A DNA stretch of 64,000 bases from an uncultured Algibacter sp. (lineage in GTDB: Bacteria > Bacteroidota > Bacteroidia > Flavobacteriales > Flavobacteriaceae). Shown here in pieces: positions 54,401-62,560 of this stretch; position 1 is the first letter of the stretch, and the number at the start of each line of letters is the position of its first letter. Below the pieces are notes generated by a model that was not told the DNA's origin, did not search any database, and saw only the letters and a program-made list of their open reading frames with translations. The position numbers were made by a program, and so were the translations under genes. The stretch is taken from positions 27,339 to 91,338 of the forward strand of contig CANMQH010000017.1 in the NCBI GenBank assembly GCA_947499935.1, read 5' to 3'.

Positions 54401-57400
54401 AATTAGCAGAACAAACTGTTCCTGTTGCTTCTCTAACACTAAGCACATAATTTCCTGCCGGTAAATTAGTTATACTTGTTGAAACTGGCCCTCCTGTAGG
54501 TCCTGTTAATGTTCCGTTAATTGCAGGTACTATTGGATTTAACGAAAGGGCATCTAAAATCTCATAATTGATATCTGTAACAGTTGGATCATAATTTTGA
54601 ACTGTAAAATCTAATTCTCCATCAGAAGCACCATTACAATTAACATTTTCAGTATCTGTAGCAGTAATTTCTATAGTTGACGGCGCCATTGGGGTTGTAA
54701 CTTCCAAAACAGAAATACAATTATTAACATCTTCTACTTGTAAAAAGTAAGTGGTGTTATGAAGTAAACCTATATACGTAAATACAGGACTCATTTGAGG
54801 TGGTGAAGCTGTACCTGGCTGACCAAAAATTGAGAAAATATATGGTTGAGCACCTCCAGATGTTGTTACGGTATAATTTACACCAGTAAGACAACTATTA
54901 GTATCTACTACTCCTGTTAATGATAAAATTGGCGGCGTTTCTATTCTACGAATACCGCTATTATACTCACATCCATTAGCATCAATTATCGTAATATAGT
55001 AATCACCAAAAGTTAACCCAGGAAAATTAAATGATGTAACTGGAGTGACACCTGATGTTGATAATTGGTTAAAACTTCTATCTAAAAGCGTATATGTAAA
55101 TGGTGCAACACCACCAGAAGTAATTGATACATCAAAACTACCTAAGGTATTTACATTACATACAATAGGTGTGGAAATGATTGTGGCAGCTATTGGTGCA
55201 GGATTGTTTAATGTAATAACTCCTGTTGCATCACAGCCATTATCATCTCTTACAACATAACTATAAGTTGCAGCGGTTAAACCTCCAAAAACATTTGAAG
55301 ATACAAATGTTGCTCCTCCATCAAGACTATACATAAAAGGAGCTATACCCGTAATCGCTGTAAGTTCTATAGAACCATCAACACCACCATTACATGTTGG
55401 ATTATTAGCCACATTAGACGCTGTTACTGGCACTATACTATTAGTTGTAACCTCATTAGTAACAACAGTACAACTATTTGCATTAGAATCCGTAATCCTA
55501 AATTGATATGTTGCTGCTGTAGACGTTGCAAAAGAAAATGAAGCTCCCGTAGGTGTTGGTGTTACAGCTGTATAAGTAGTTCCTCCATCTGTAGATACCT
55601 CGTAAGTGATATATGGCGGTGTACCTCCTGCTATGGTCACATCAATGTTAGCTTCCATTGGAGCAGAACACGTAATATCTTTAGTCAATAAAGCACTTGC
55701 TGTTAATGCTGGTGCTATGGTTATAGAAGCATCTACTGTACAACCATTACCATCTCTTACCGTTACGGTATAGGTATTTGGTGTATTTACAGTAAATGTA
55801 CTACTAGTTTGAAAAGATGCACCTCCATCTATACTATAAGTTAATGGTGCAACTCCTGTTGCTCCTGTTGCGGTAATCGTATACCCCGATGTTACTGTAC
55901 ATTGATTTGGTACGGTTAACGTAGGAACCATAGGTAATGGATTACTTATAATAGTAACTGTCTCTGTTTCTATACATCCATTAGAATCTCTAACATATAC
56001 ATCCCAAACTAAATCTGTTGCAGCATTAGTATCTACTGTAATAACATTATTGGTTTGGTAAGTTCCAACAGCTGGTGCTGGATTTCCTGTAACAACAGCA
56101 GTGTAGCTATAATTTGGTGTACCTCCTGTTGCTGTTACTGTAATTTGAGATTCATCATTAGTACAAAATACAGCAGTTTCAGTTGTTGTAAAAGCTAAAG
56201 CAGTAGTAGGCTCTGCTACTACAACTGTATCTGTATCTGTACAACCTGTAGTATCATCGGTTACAACAATAATTTGATTTCCTACTGATAAGCCCGTTAA
56301 ATTAATAACACTTGTAGTTTGTCCTGTTATTGGTGCACCACCGTTAATAGTATAGCTATATGAGCTAGCAAAATTTGAAACCGTAAAATCTACAGCTCCA
56401 TCATTACCACCAAAACAATTAACATTACTTATTAATGTACCACTTACAGCTAAATTAACTACTGGGGCTACAGTATGAGATTGCTCGTAATAACAACCAT
56501 TAGCATCGGTTACTCTAAAAATATAAGTATCTGGTATTAAACCTGTAAATATACCACTTGTAGCACCTGTAGTATTGGATGTAGCACTAGCAGGGAATAC
56601 AATAGTAAATGCTAAAGGAGCAACACCTGTTCCTGTTGTTGATGTAACTGTCACGTCGCTAGTTGTTGAGTTACAAGTAACTGGTGTGCTGGTAATTGTA
56701 TTTTCGGTTGGTGGATTAAGCGCATTTAATGTTTCTGATCCTGGAAAAATACAGCCTTGAGTGTCTCTAACTTCGTAGGTTATCGTTTGATTAGAACCAT
56801 TATCATTTACAGTTAACACATTAGTATCTGAAAAACCTGAACCATTAAAACTATATTGGTATGGTGGTGTTCCATCAGTTGCCGTTAGTGTAATGGTAGC
56901 TGGTTCATTTGTATTGGTAACATTACAGCTAAATGGCGTTACAGCTGCAATTGCGCTTAAACTTGTTGGTTCCATTAAAATTACCGAACCACTAAAACTA
57001 CAATTTTTACTATCTCTTACTTCATATGGATATGTACCTGCATTTAAACCATCATAAAATGATGTTGTTGTAAATGCACTACCATTAAAACTGAATGTAT
57101 ATGGTCCTACGCCATCTGCTGGAATTATTTGTACAGACCCATCGTTACTGCCATTACAATTAGGATTAACATCTGTTGTTGTTGCTGTTGGGTTTTCTAT
57201 AGCGTTAACAATAACAGTAGACTCAGCTTCACAATCGTTAGCATCTGTTATTCTATATATATATGTTCCTGGTGTAGCAGTTGTTTCAGTAAAAGTTAAT
57301 CCAGTAGGTGGCGTAATTGTTGTAAAACTTGTACCTCCATTTGTTGAAACTTCTACAACATATGGCGAAGTACCTCCAGAAATAGTACCTGTAATTTCCG

Positions 57401-60400
57401 CATCAGGTGTAGCCGTACAATCTAGTTCCTTAGATAACACTGTACTAATTATTAATTGTTCTGGCACTGTTACAGATAAAGGCGTGCTTATTGTACACCC
57501 AAAAGCATCTCTAACATTTATTTCGTAGGTTCCTGGTATTAAACCTGCAAACGTATTACTAGAACCAAAAGCACCTCCATCAATATTATACTGATATGGT
57601 GGTTCTCCATCTGAGGCATTAACAACAATTGAAAGTGATGCCGATGGATCACAAAAATTTGATGTTGCATCTACTGTTGCTGTAGGATTTGTTGGAGCAT
57701 CTAACACGAGAGGGCTAGCAATATCTCCTTCACAACTATTAGCATCTGTAACTCTTACTATATAACTACCAGCAGGTACATTAGGTAAAATACCATTGGC
57801 TGGGAAAGTAGAAATAAGTGCCAAAGTTGTTGAGTTTAATAATGTAAACGTATAAGCTTCTGTACCACCTGTTGCGGTTGCTGTAACCGTAGATCCTGTA
57901 AGACATGTTACAGGTGTTCCTGAAGCATTAACCTCTAGTAAATTTGGTGTATTAATATCTTGATTTAGTGTAAAGCTACAGGTTGTCGGAGAATCGTCAT
58001 AACGCACCAAAATCTCATAACTATCATTAGCTAGACTTGTTATGGTAAATGGTGATGTTAATTGTGTAATCCAAGTAGTGCCTCCATCTAAAGAATAATC
58101 AAATCCTCTTGTGGTATCAAAATTTTGAGCCGCAATGGTAATTGTACCATCATCTGCACCTTGACAAGTAACATCTGTTGCATTTGTAACCTGTGCTGTA
58201 AACGCATTATTTGTTGGAATTACAAAAGGTATCTCAATATCTGAAGCACATGCAATTGGAATTTGAAATACTCTAATATCATCTATAGCAACATCATTAC
58301 CTGAAACGACTTGCACGTTAGATCTTACAACAAATCTTAAACTAGTATTAGCACCTGGATTTAATGTTATAGGCATTATTGGGTAACTTTCCCATGCATT
58401 AGATTTTGGTATACTACCTGTAGAGAATGAAGAGATTTCGGTTCCAGAGGCATCTAATAAAGCTATGGTTAAGTCTGGGTCAGCACCTGAACCAGTACCA
58501 CTTAAATTACGAGCAAAAAACTCAAAATTTATGGGTCGATTAGGAATAATATCGTCAATTTGCTTTTCGTAAAGGATAGCAGATGTAGGTATAGTAGCAC
58601 CAATATTTACAACTAAAAACCGCCCATCTGGTGTTGGTGGTATTGTAGCAGGTGTATGGTCAGATGGAGGATTAGTCCATGACCCAAAAGGTTGCAAAAT
58701 TTCAGATGTTACTGAATATTCTCCATCATTAATACGGAATGGCGTACGACATCCGCCTCCAGCTTGTTGGTTATCAAAACAATAAAACATAGTATTAATA
58801 CCCGGAGAGGTTGTATCGTTTCCATACCCAAATGTTTCATTTAATAAATTACTAAATGTTGATATGTTTATTAATGTATATCCTACAGTTATTGTATGTG
58901 GTCCCGTAGGCACGTTTAAAAATACTCTAGGATCTGTATGTGTATTTTCTACACCATCTAAAAAATACGTGTATTCGTATGTGCCTGACCCCTCATCACT
59001 TACAACTACTGTACTTGTTGCCGTACCATCACAATTAAACTCAGGATCATCATCTATTGTAATTGTTGGTGCTACAGGTTCTGTTTCTAAAACAACTTGT
59101 GGTGTCTCGTATATACATCCATTAAGGTCTCTTACATAAAATGTATAAGTTCCAGGTAATACTAATTGCTCATTAGTTGTTACCCATGTCGCTTGATTAT
59201 CAAAACTATATTCGTAAAAGTTTGGTGCTGGAAATGGTGTACCACCTTGAGGGTTTGTAATACGTACTCGACCTTCGCCTAATGGACCACAACCAGCTAA
59301 TTCTGACACACCACTGGCAGCAGTTATCGCTGCATCTGGCTCGGTTATAGTTACATTTTGTGGAGTACTAAAACATTCTGAAATCGATCCATCAGAATTT
59401 GTAATCGTATATCTAATTATTGTTTCATAAGTACCAGCCCCAAGATTTGAAAATGTTGAGTTAGACACATAATCAGTCCCACCATTTATACTATATTCTA
59501 AAGTAAAACCACCACTATCGGTGACATTAAAATCTATTTGTGCTGTATTCTCATTATAACAAGCTACATTGGTATTCGTAACATTAAAGACCGGAGCATC
59601 CAATGCTTCAACATCTATGAATGTTGTCGTTTCACAGTTATTAAAATCTACAACTCTAATAGTATACCTACCAGGTGTTGTAATAATTATTTCTGGTGTT
59701 GTTTGAAAGGTTGTTGCTCCATTTACAAAATAACCATATGGTGCTGTCCCGCCTTGCGGTGTTACTGTTAACAATCCACTTTCACATGGTGTTAATGGTG
59801 TTGTTAGAGCAACGGTTGCTGAAAGACGTGGTGGATTTATAATTTCTATATCCTCAGAAAACATACACCCATCTTGTGTAGATACCCGCACTTGATACAT
59901 TCCTGGATTTAAATCCTCAAAAGTATAACTACTATCGTCTATAGGGCCTACACTATTAATAATCATAACTCCTCCTGCATTATATATGGAAAAGAAATAT
60001 TGTGGTCGCACATCATTAGCAGCTACAACAACATTACCCATATCACCATTACAAAGAGGTTGATTAACAGTTGTAGATACTGTAAAATCTCTTTCTCTAA
60101 TTTGTACATTAGGAATTGTAAAAATACAAGGCGTAGAAATAATACCCTGTTGTCTAATTGAAACGGTATAATTCCCAGCTGTTCCTACAGAAAACACATT
60201 ACTATCTTGATATGTTGTACCATCTAAGCTAAACTCATAACCTGTAGAAGGCACACCTAAAACAACAATCTCTCCTAATCTAGTACATATAATATCTCTA
60301 GATGTAAATGTTGGCTCAAAAACATTCTCAAAAACGTTAAAGAAAAACTGATTAAAGCAACCACCCGTATAATTTATAGTTAATCTATATTGCCCGGCAG

Positions 60401-62486
60401 TATCTGCTGTAAAATCAGGGCCTCTAAGCAACTCATTCCAATTACATGTTGAACTTTCGTTAGCACATTCTGCTATACCAACAGGATCACAACTTGCTTC
60501 ATCTAAAACTTCCCAAATTATAGAAGAGGCATCTGTAATACCTGTTTCAATATTTACAAAATCACTATCACCACATAAAAATATATTAGGTAACTCTTTA
60601 CCATCATTAGGACAGATTACCACTTGATCAGCAAATGGAATAACGGGGTTTGTAACATCTGCTCCAAATGTAATGACTTCAAAAACTTGAGTTATAGATT
60701 GACAAGGTGCAGCGGCATTATTACGTACATAATACGTTCCTGTTTCTGTCACTGTTATGGTTTGCCCTGTTGCAAATTCTGGTGTCCCAGATGGATCTCT
60801 AGACCATGAATACGTATCGTAACCGTTAGCAGCAACTAGTTGAGTATCGTCTCCACAAAGAATAACCTCTTCTGTAAAAATACAGTCATCTAAGTCTGTT
60901 AATACATTGGTGGCTCTAGGTACTAATAAACATCCTGTGTTTGTATTAAAACTTTCACCATTGCCTTCTATAAATCTATCATTTATAGTACCTCTATACT
61001 CAGAAAATGCTCTATTTTCAACGATATTAGAACACGCATCGTCTAATAAACTACAAGACGCAACAACTTCTACCCTAAAACGAATTTCTAAAAGCGGGTC
61101 ATCGACTTCTACAACAGCGTTATCTATTTCAAAAATAATCTCTCTGGTCGCCGGATCATAACTTCTAACACCAACACCTGGTGGAAAAAGATCTAAATCT
61201 GCTGGAAAATCAAAAACTACGTTTACAGGAAGTATATCTCTAATAATAAAATCTGTAGCATTATCATTTCCTGTATTTTGAAAGCCAATAACATAATTTA
61301 ATTCTTGGCCTAGGCTAACCTCATCACCACCTATATCAGTTCCAAATTCATCCACTACAATTTTAGTAAGTACTATATCTGGCTCAATAATCTCTACAGC
61401 AAACGCTGTAAAATATGGAAAATAGGTATCCCCAGTTGTACTTAAACTTATTACTGCTGATGTATCTCCGTTGTCTATAATAGGATTTCCAAAATTATCT
61501 ATCTCTATAATACCAGTATCAAACCCTAAAGTATTAGTACTATTAGGGTTTCTATTATTTACGGGTAATTCGTTTTCTTGACTTATGGTACTATTAAAAA
61601 AGTTATCAACAAAATCAAATACTGCAAAAGAAAAAATTCTTGGTCTATCAGCTGGGGTAATCGTTGTAGAATTTATTTGAAGTCCATCACCAAGAATTCG
61701 TTTATCGCCCTCTAAAGCTGCAAACGCAAAATTTGCACGTACTGGACCAGTAGGTATCGTTCTAAAACCAGTAATATTAATATCCACATTTGGATTACCT
61801 GGTGTGCTCATAGAACTAAACCCATTATAACTAGTAATAGATTTACCTGGCATTGTAGGATCTTCGTATACTACAAACAATGACCATCCTGCTGCTTCAC
61901 CAGTACCATTTCTAGGTGTATATGTATCTGATCGACCTACTCTACTTGAAACATCTGCTATGGTATAAGTACCCGTGCTTGTTGCTAAACCTTGAACAAT
62001 TGTGGTTACATCTGCAAAACAGGCATATGGACGACTTTGTCCACCATCAGGTGAATCAATACCACCATTAGAATCATATATGATACTACCTACAACATCA
62101 TTATAACCACCAGAAGGTCCTCTAAATCTAACATTAGTAATAGGCGTTGTACCTCGTGTATTTGCAGCCCAATATAAACCTGCATGCACTATGGTAAAAC
62201 ATTCTGGGTTAGGAATTACTAAATCTGCACTTGAAGAGGCAAAAGTAGAATCATCACCATCAATATCAATAAACTGCATATCCTGTTGATGATTGAATGC
62301 AAAATTGTTATTAAATGCAGTAGTTCTATTTGGCCCAACTATATTATTACCAATTAAAAGCATATCCCCTTTTAAATCCTGATCAAATGTTATACCAAAA
62401 GGTGTAAAATTTTGAGCAAATGACTGTAAAGTCACTAATAGTAATAAAACGACAATCCCATTATTTAAAAAAGTAGTTTTTTTCAT
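48486..62486 (-). CDS. Giant SprB-type repeat adhesin with T9SS type B sorting domain
   Basis: A 4666-residue cell-surface protein. Signal peptide about 1-25. The N-terminal head (about 30-365: GLYWAANTRGTTPITNVRF, ADRPRIFSFAVFDF) is followed by a DUF11-like beta domain (about 365-475) and an Ig/PKD-like part (about 530-610). From about 690 to 4500 run, by eye, some forty SprB-type repeats of 75-100 residues with the pattern VTCxGxxDGxI...GGTxPYxYSxDGG...F.GLxAGTYxVxVxDxNGC. A jelly-roll-like domain interrupts them at about 1210-1420. The C-terminal type B sorting domain (about 4578-4666) has IPNYFTPNGDGREDLW and FDRYGRKI. SprB itself is moved along the surface during gliding, so this protein is likely a gliding or attachment adhesin. 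No SprF-type partner other than the adjacent gene is seen. Confidence 0.92.
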   Translation of the reverse strand: MKKTTFLNNGIVVLLLLVTLQSFAQNFTPFGITFDQDLKGDMLLIGNNIVGPNRTTAFNNNFAFNHQQDMQFIDIDGDDSTFASSSADLVIPNPECFTIVHAGLYWAANTRGTTPITNVRFRGPSGGYNDVVGSIIYDSNGGIDSPDGGQSRPYACFADVTTIVQGLATSTGTYTIADVSSRVGRSDTYTPRNGTGEAAGWSLFVVYEDPTMPGKSITSYNGFSSMSTPGNPNVDINITGFRTIPTGPVRANFAFAALEGDKRILGDGLQINSTTITPADRPRIFSFAVFDFVDNFFNSTISQENELPVNNRNPNSTNTLGFDTGIIEIDNFGNPIIDNGDTSAVISLSTTGDTYFPYFTAFAVEIIEPDIVLTKIVVDEFGTDIGGDEVSLGQELNYVIGFQNTGNDNATDFIIRDILPVNVVFDFPADLDLFPPGVGVRSYDPATREIIFEIDNAVVEVDDPLLEIRFRVEVVASCSLLDDACSNIVENRAFSEYRGTINDRFIEGNGESFNTNTGCLLVPRATNVLTDLDDCIFTEEVILCGDDTQLVAANGYDTYSWSRDPSGTPEFATGQTITVTETGTYYVRNNAAAPCQSITQVFEVITFGADVTNPVIPFADQVVICPNDGKELPNIFLCGDSDFVNIETGITDASSIIWEVLDEASCDPVGIAECANESSTCNWNELLRGPDFTADTAGQYRLTINYTGGCFNQFFFNVFENVFEPTFTSRDIICTRLGEIVVLGVPSTGYEFSLDGTTYQDSNVFSVGTAGNYTVSIRQQGIISTPCIFTIPNVQIRERDFTVSTTVNQPLCNGDMGNVVVAANDVRPQYFFSIYNAGGVMIINSVGPIDDSSYTFEDLNPGMYQVRVSTQDGCMFSEDIEIINPPRLSATVALTTPLTPCESGLLTVTPQGGTAPYGYFVNGATTFQTTPEIIITTPGRYTIRVVDFNNCETTTFIDVEALDAPVFNVTNTNVACYNENTAQIDFNVTDSGGFTLEYSINGGTDYVSNSTFSNLGAGTYETIIRYTITNSDGSISECFSTPQNVTITEPDAAITAASGVSELAGCGPLGEGRVRITNPQGGTPFPAPNFYEYSFDNQATWVTTNEQLVLPGTYTFYVRDLNGCIYETPQVVLETEPVAPTITIDDDPEFNCDGTATSTVVVSDEGSGTYEYTYFLDGVENTHTDPRVFLNVPTGPHTITVGYTLINISTFSNLLNETFGYGNDTTSPGINTMFYCFDNQQAGGGCRTPFRINDGEYSVTSEILQPFGSWTNPPSDHTPATIPPTPDGRFLVVNIGATIPTSAILYEKQIDDIIPNRPINFEFFARNLSGTGSGADPDLTIALLDASGTEISSFSTGSIPKSNAWESYPIMPITLNPGANTSLRFVVRSNVQVVSGNDVAIDDIRVFQIPIACASDIEIPFVIPTNNAFTAQVTNATDVTCQGADDGTITIAAQNFDTTRGFDYSLDGGTTWITQLTSPFTITSLANDSYEILVRYDDSPTTCSFTLNQDINTPNLLEVNASGTPVTCLTGSTVTATATGGTEAYTFTLLNSTTLALISTFPANGILPNVPAGSYIVRVTDANSCEGDIASPLVLDAPTNPTATVDATSNFCDPSASLSIVVNASDGEPPYQYNIDGGAFGSSNTFAGLIPGTYEINVRDAFGCTISTPLSVTVPEQLIISTVLSKELDCTATPDAEITGTISGGTSPYVVEVSTNGGTSFTTITPPTGLTFTETTATPGTYIYRITDANDCEAESTVIVNAIENPTATTTDVNPNCNGSNDGSVQIIPADGVGPYTFSFNGSAFTTTSFYDGLNAGTYPYEVRDSKNCSFSGSVILMEPTSLSAIAAVTPFSCNVTNTNEPATITLTATDGTPPYQYSFNGSGFSDTNVLTVNDNGSNQTITYEVRDTQGCIFPGSETLNALNPPTENTITSTPVTCNSTTSDVTVTSTTGTGVAPLAFTIVFPASATSNTTGATSGIFTGLIPDTYIFRVTDANGCYYEQSHTVAPVVNLAVSGTLISNVNCFGGNDGAVDFTVSNFASSYSYTINGGAPITGQTTSVINLTGLSVGNQIIVVTDDTTGCTDTDTVVVAEPTTALAFTTTETAVFCTNDESQITVTATGGTPNYSYTAVVTGNPAPAVGTYQTNNVITVDTNAATDLVWDVYVRDSNGCIETETVTIISNPLPMVPTLTVPNQCTVTSGYTITATGATGVAPLTYSIDGGASFQTSSTFTVNTPNTYTVTVRDGNGCTVDASITIAPALTASALLTKDITCSAPMEANIDVTIAGGTPPYITYEVSTDGGTTYTAVTPTPTGASFSFATSTAATYQFRITDSNANSCTVVTNEVTTNSIVPVTASNVANNPTCNGGVDGSIELTAITGIAPFMYSLDGGATFVSSNVFGGLTAATYSYVVRDDNGCDATGVITLNNPAPIAATIISTPIVCNVNTLGSFDVSITSGGVAPFTYTLLDRSFNQLSTSGVTPVTSFNFPGLTFGDYYITIIDANGCEYNSGIRRIETPPILSLTGVVDTNSCLTGVNYTVTTSGGAQPYIFSIFGQPGTASPPQMSPVFTYIGLLHNTTYFLQVEDVNNCISVLEVTTPMAPSTIEITATDTENVNCNGASDGELDFTVQNYDPTVTDINYEILDALSLNPIVPAINGTLTGPTGGPVSTSITNLPAGNYVLSVREATGTVCSANFTFQIMQPIQSVNASITNNINANCITNAQVTVNATGGTGPYTYQAGPTGFASGSGEVTSTNNNVLNLDDSIRTNWEILVIDVNGCDFRLPVTISRDAIPTLNPIPQQCYTGTPFDVTLSGTVAVGTPRYNVNGSAFQTSPTFTINAPGTFTFIIQDGNGCPASRTLVVEPQLLLDANLTPNTTCAIDEEIVLTATGGTGTYTYEVNFNGGGYVAIAGTPYTATADGTYQFRVTDTQNPPTECQAESAIITIAPRTNPTFDPILDSTVTCIGDSDGVITVTASGGLAPYQYSIDNGVTFQDSNIFSNLAISTTGGPYNVVVRDNNNCISTAQLVTITDPTPVVADLVLTQGLTCGTGNITQPATLTANATGGTGPYTYSFDGGTNFTSTNTITTSTAGPVTVFARDSNGCISIAEVEIVPALDPPTDLDFSATAVTCSVITSDVTLTTTGGIAALTYSIISPTTPVNTTGDTNGIYTGLMPNTTYLFEVTDANGCKYQESFTVAPVTNIAVFGALDNNVNCNGQSDGAITFTVSSFSGTYSYVFDSGTPVTGQTATTIPFTGLAAGSYTITITDEVTDCMDSATVVVEEPSIVTLTETPGTTLANCNVGATVTVGATGGTPGYTYAFVQDGVIPVASDYTNNPSRVLDPAVNTMWDVYVLDANDCPDMIDVTIATNPLPTVTIPATGLCDPSGTGDPFTFSIISSTGSPPLEYSIGSGFQPTGTFTVSAPGTYTVTVRDTNGCTGTSMPITIYPNLDLTLSPTLQTCTASDGVITVTGAGGSGNYEYEITNGPVTRPTQPSNLFNGLDAGTYTVDIIDTITNCRSTEMVTLEPATLVTFDLPTVSDVTCNGGNDGSITINLPASNDNPVYTYQIIAPTMELVQNSNILDGLVTGTYTVRVTSGRGCFDDQIVVVGESNIVDPTPVIQQYNCDPGTNGTNFASITINPVTGGSGTYTRYEFIDGVTTVQDGSSNTYTESDLSGGTYTINVYDDNGCLGTATAIINPFIGLDDITVTVNNAVTCTNDEDITVSVNTTGGTPINLEYLVEDVASGAVIGGVYSQTNATGIFTGLAIGNYRITVTNLDTDCVIFGNHFVNEPNTFAITIAEIENVTCFSDADGRAEITFVDRIATPTDESGPFNYIIEDASGITVASGSTTSAGPIAITNLASGIYMVTATLTNSPFCEVENNFTITGPTEALEIMETHVDPTCVTGNDDGSISVSATGGWPGPYEYQLERGVAIVTPYGSVSNFEDLIAGNYTVRVRDSEGCVDSETILLSIPPPITATTMANPTLLNCFEDDNATITVSNVMGGQGSNYTYTLNRVLPTVSASGPQTSPVFGDLTAGTYTVTIRDGFSCEFISPDIIIAEPTQIQVDLAKSTSFTCTVDAELTLTATGGTGVYEYSTTEDFATVLGTFATSTTFPVPRPAPGVADNYAYYVRDANSCPSNVSNTITVEPFVETVITLDTDASNLRINCAGDNNGIITAIAEGGIGNYIYTLIDADTGMPITGANQVSPGVFTELSTGNYQVRVNDGDCLEITALVSIENVSEPMVVDWESNEITCFGQKTGTFEILDIMGGTLPIMYSISSDNPLFLPRSDQFFDIDKTFDDLPAGNYQVIVNDELGCTELIDFIIEEARAIVTVIDPMSIMQELCINDDNAEFSVTITGGQAPYEVSLRGINGTTTTDVIEGQEVLFDGLDGGLDYEVVVVDSIGCPGGIPITLDAPVDLNSEVDVQPVCTGDSATTTVTVNLTDTTILASDIDYSLVSDFSTDVQSSNVFLNFPPGNNQVIYIRHSNGCIVETEPFDVEAFDPLVVTLEETTRLNEIIANAGGGDGNYTYEFTLNGNTVGTDETLIIFESGTYTVTVMDGNECVAVASMFFEFVDVCIPNYFTPNGDGREDLWMPGCTINYPNLTFDIFDRYGRKIAEYPLGQGWDGLYNGKELPSGDYWYILKLNDERDDREFVGNFTLYR

Positions 62487-62560
62487 GGTTGGTAGTTTTT
62501 TATATAATATTTTAACTATTAAAGGAATAGAAAAAACAGGTTATTTATTGATTTATTTTA

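Noticed and set aside
49329..61161. Several frames of 60-90 codons on the plus strand opposite the giant adhesin
   Set aside because: They run antisense to a repetitive coding region and mirror its composition; none has a recognisable domain.
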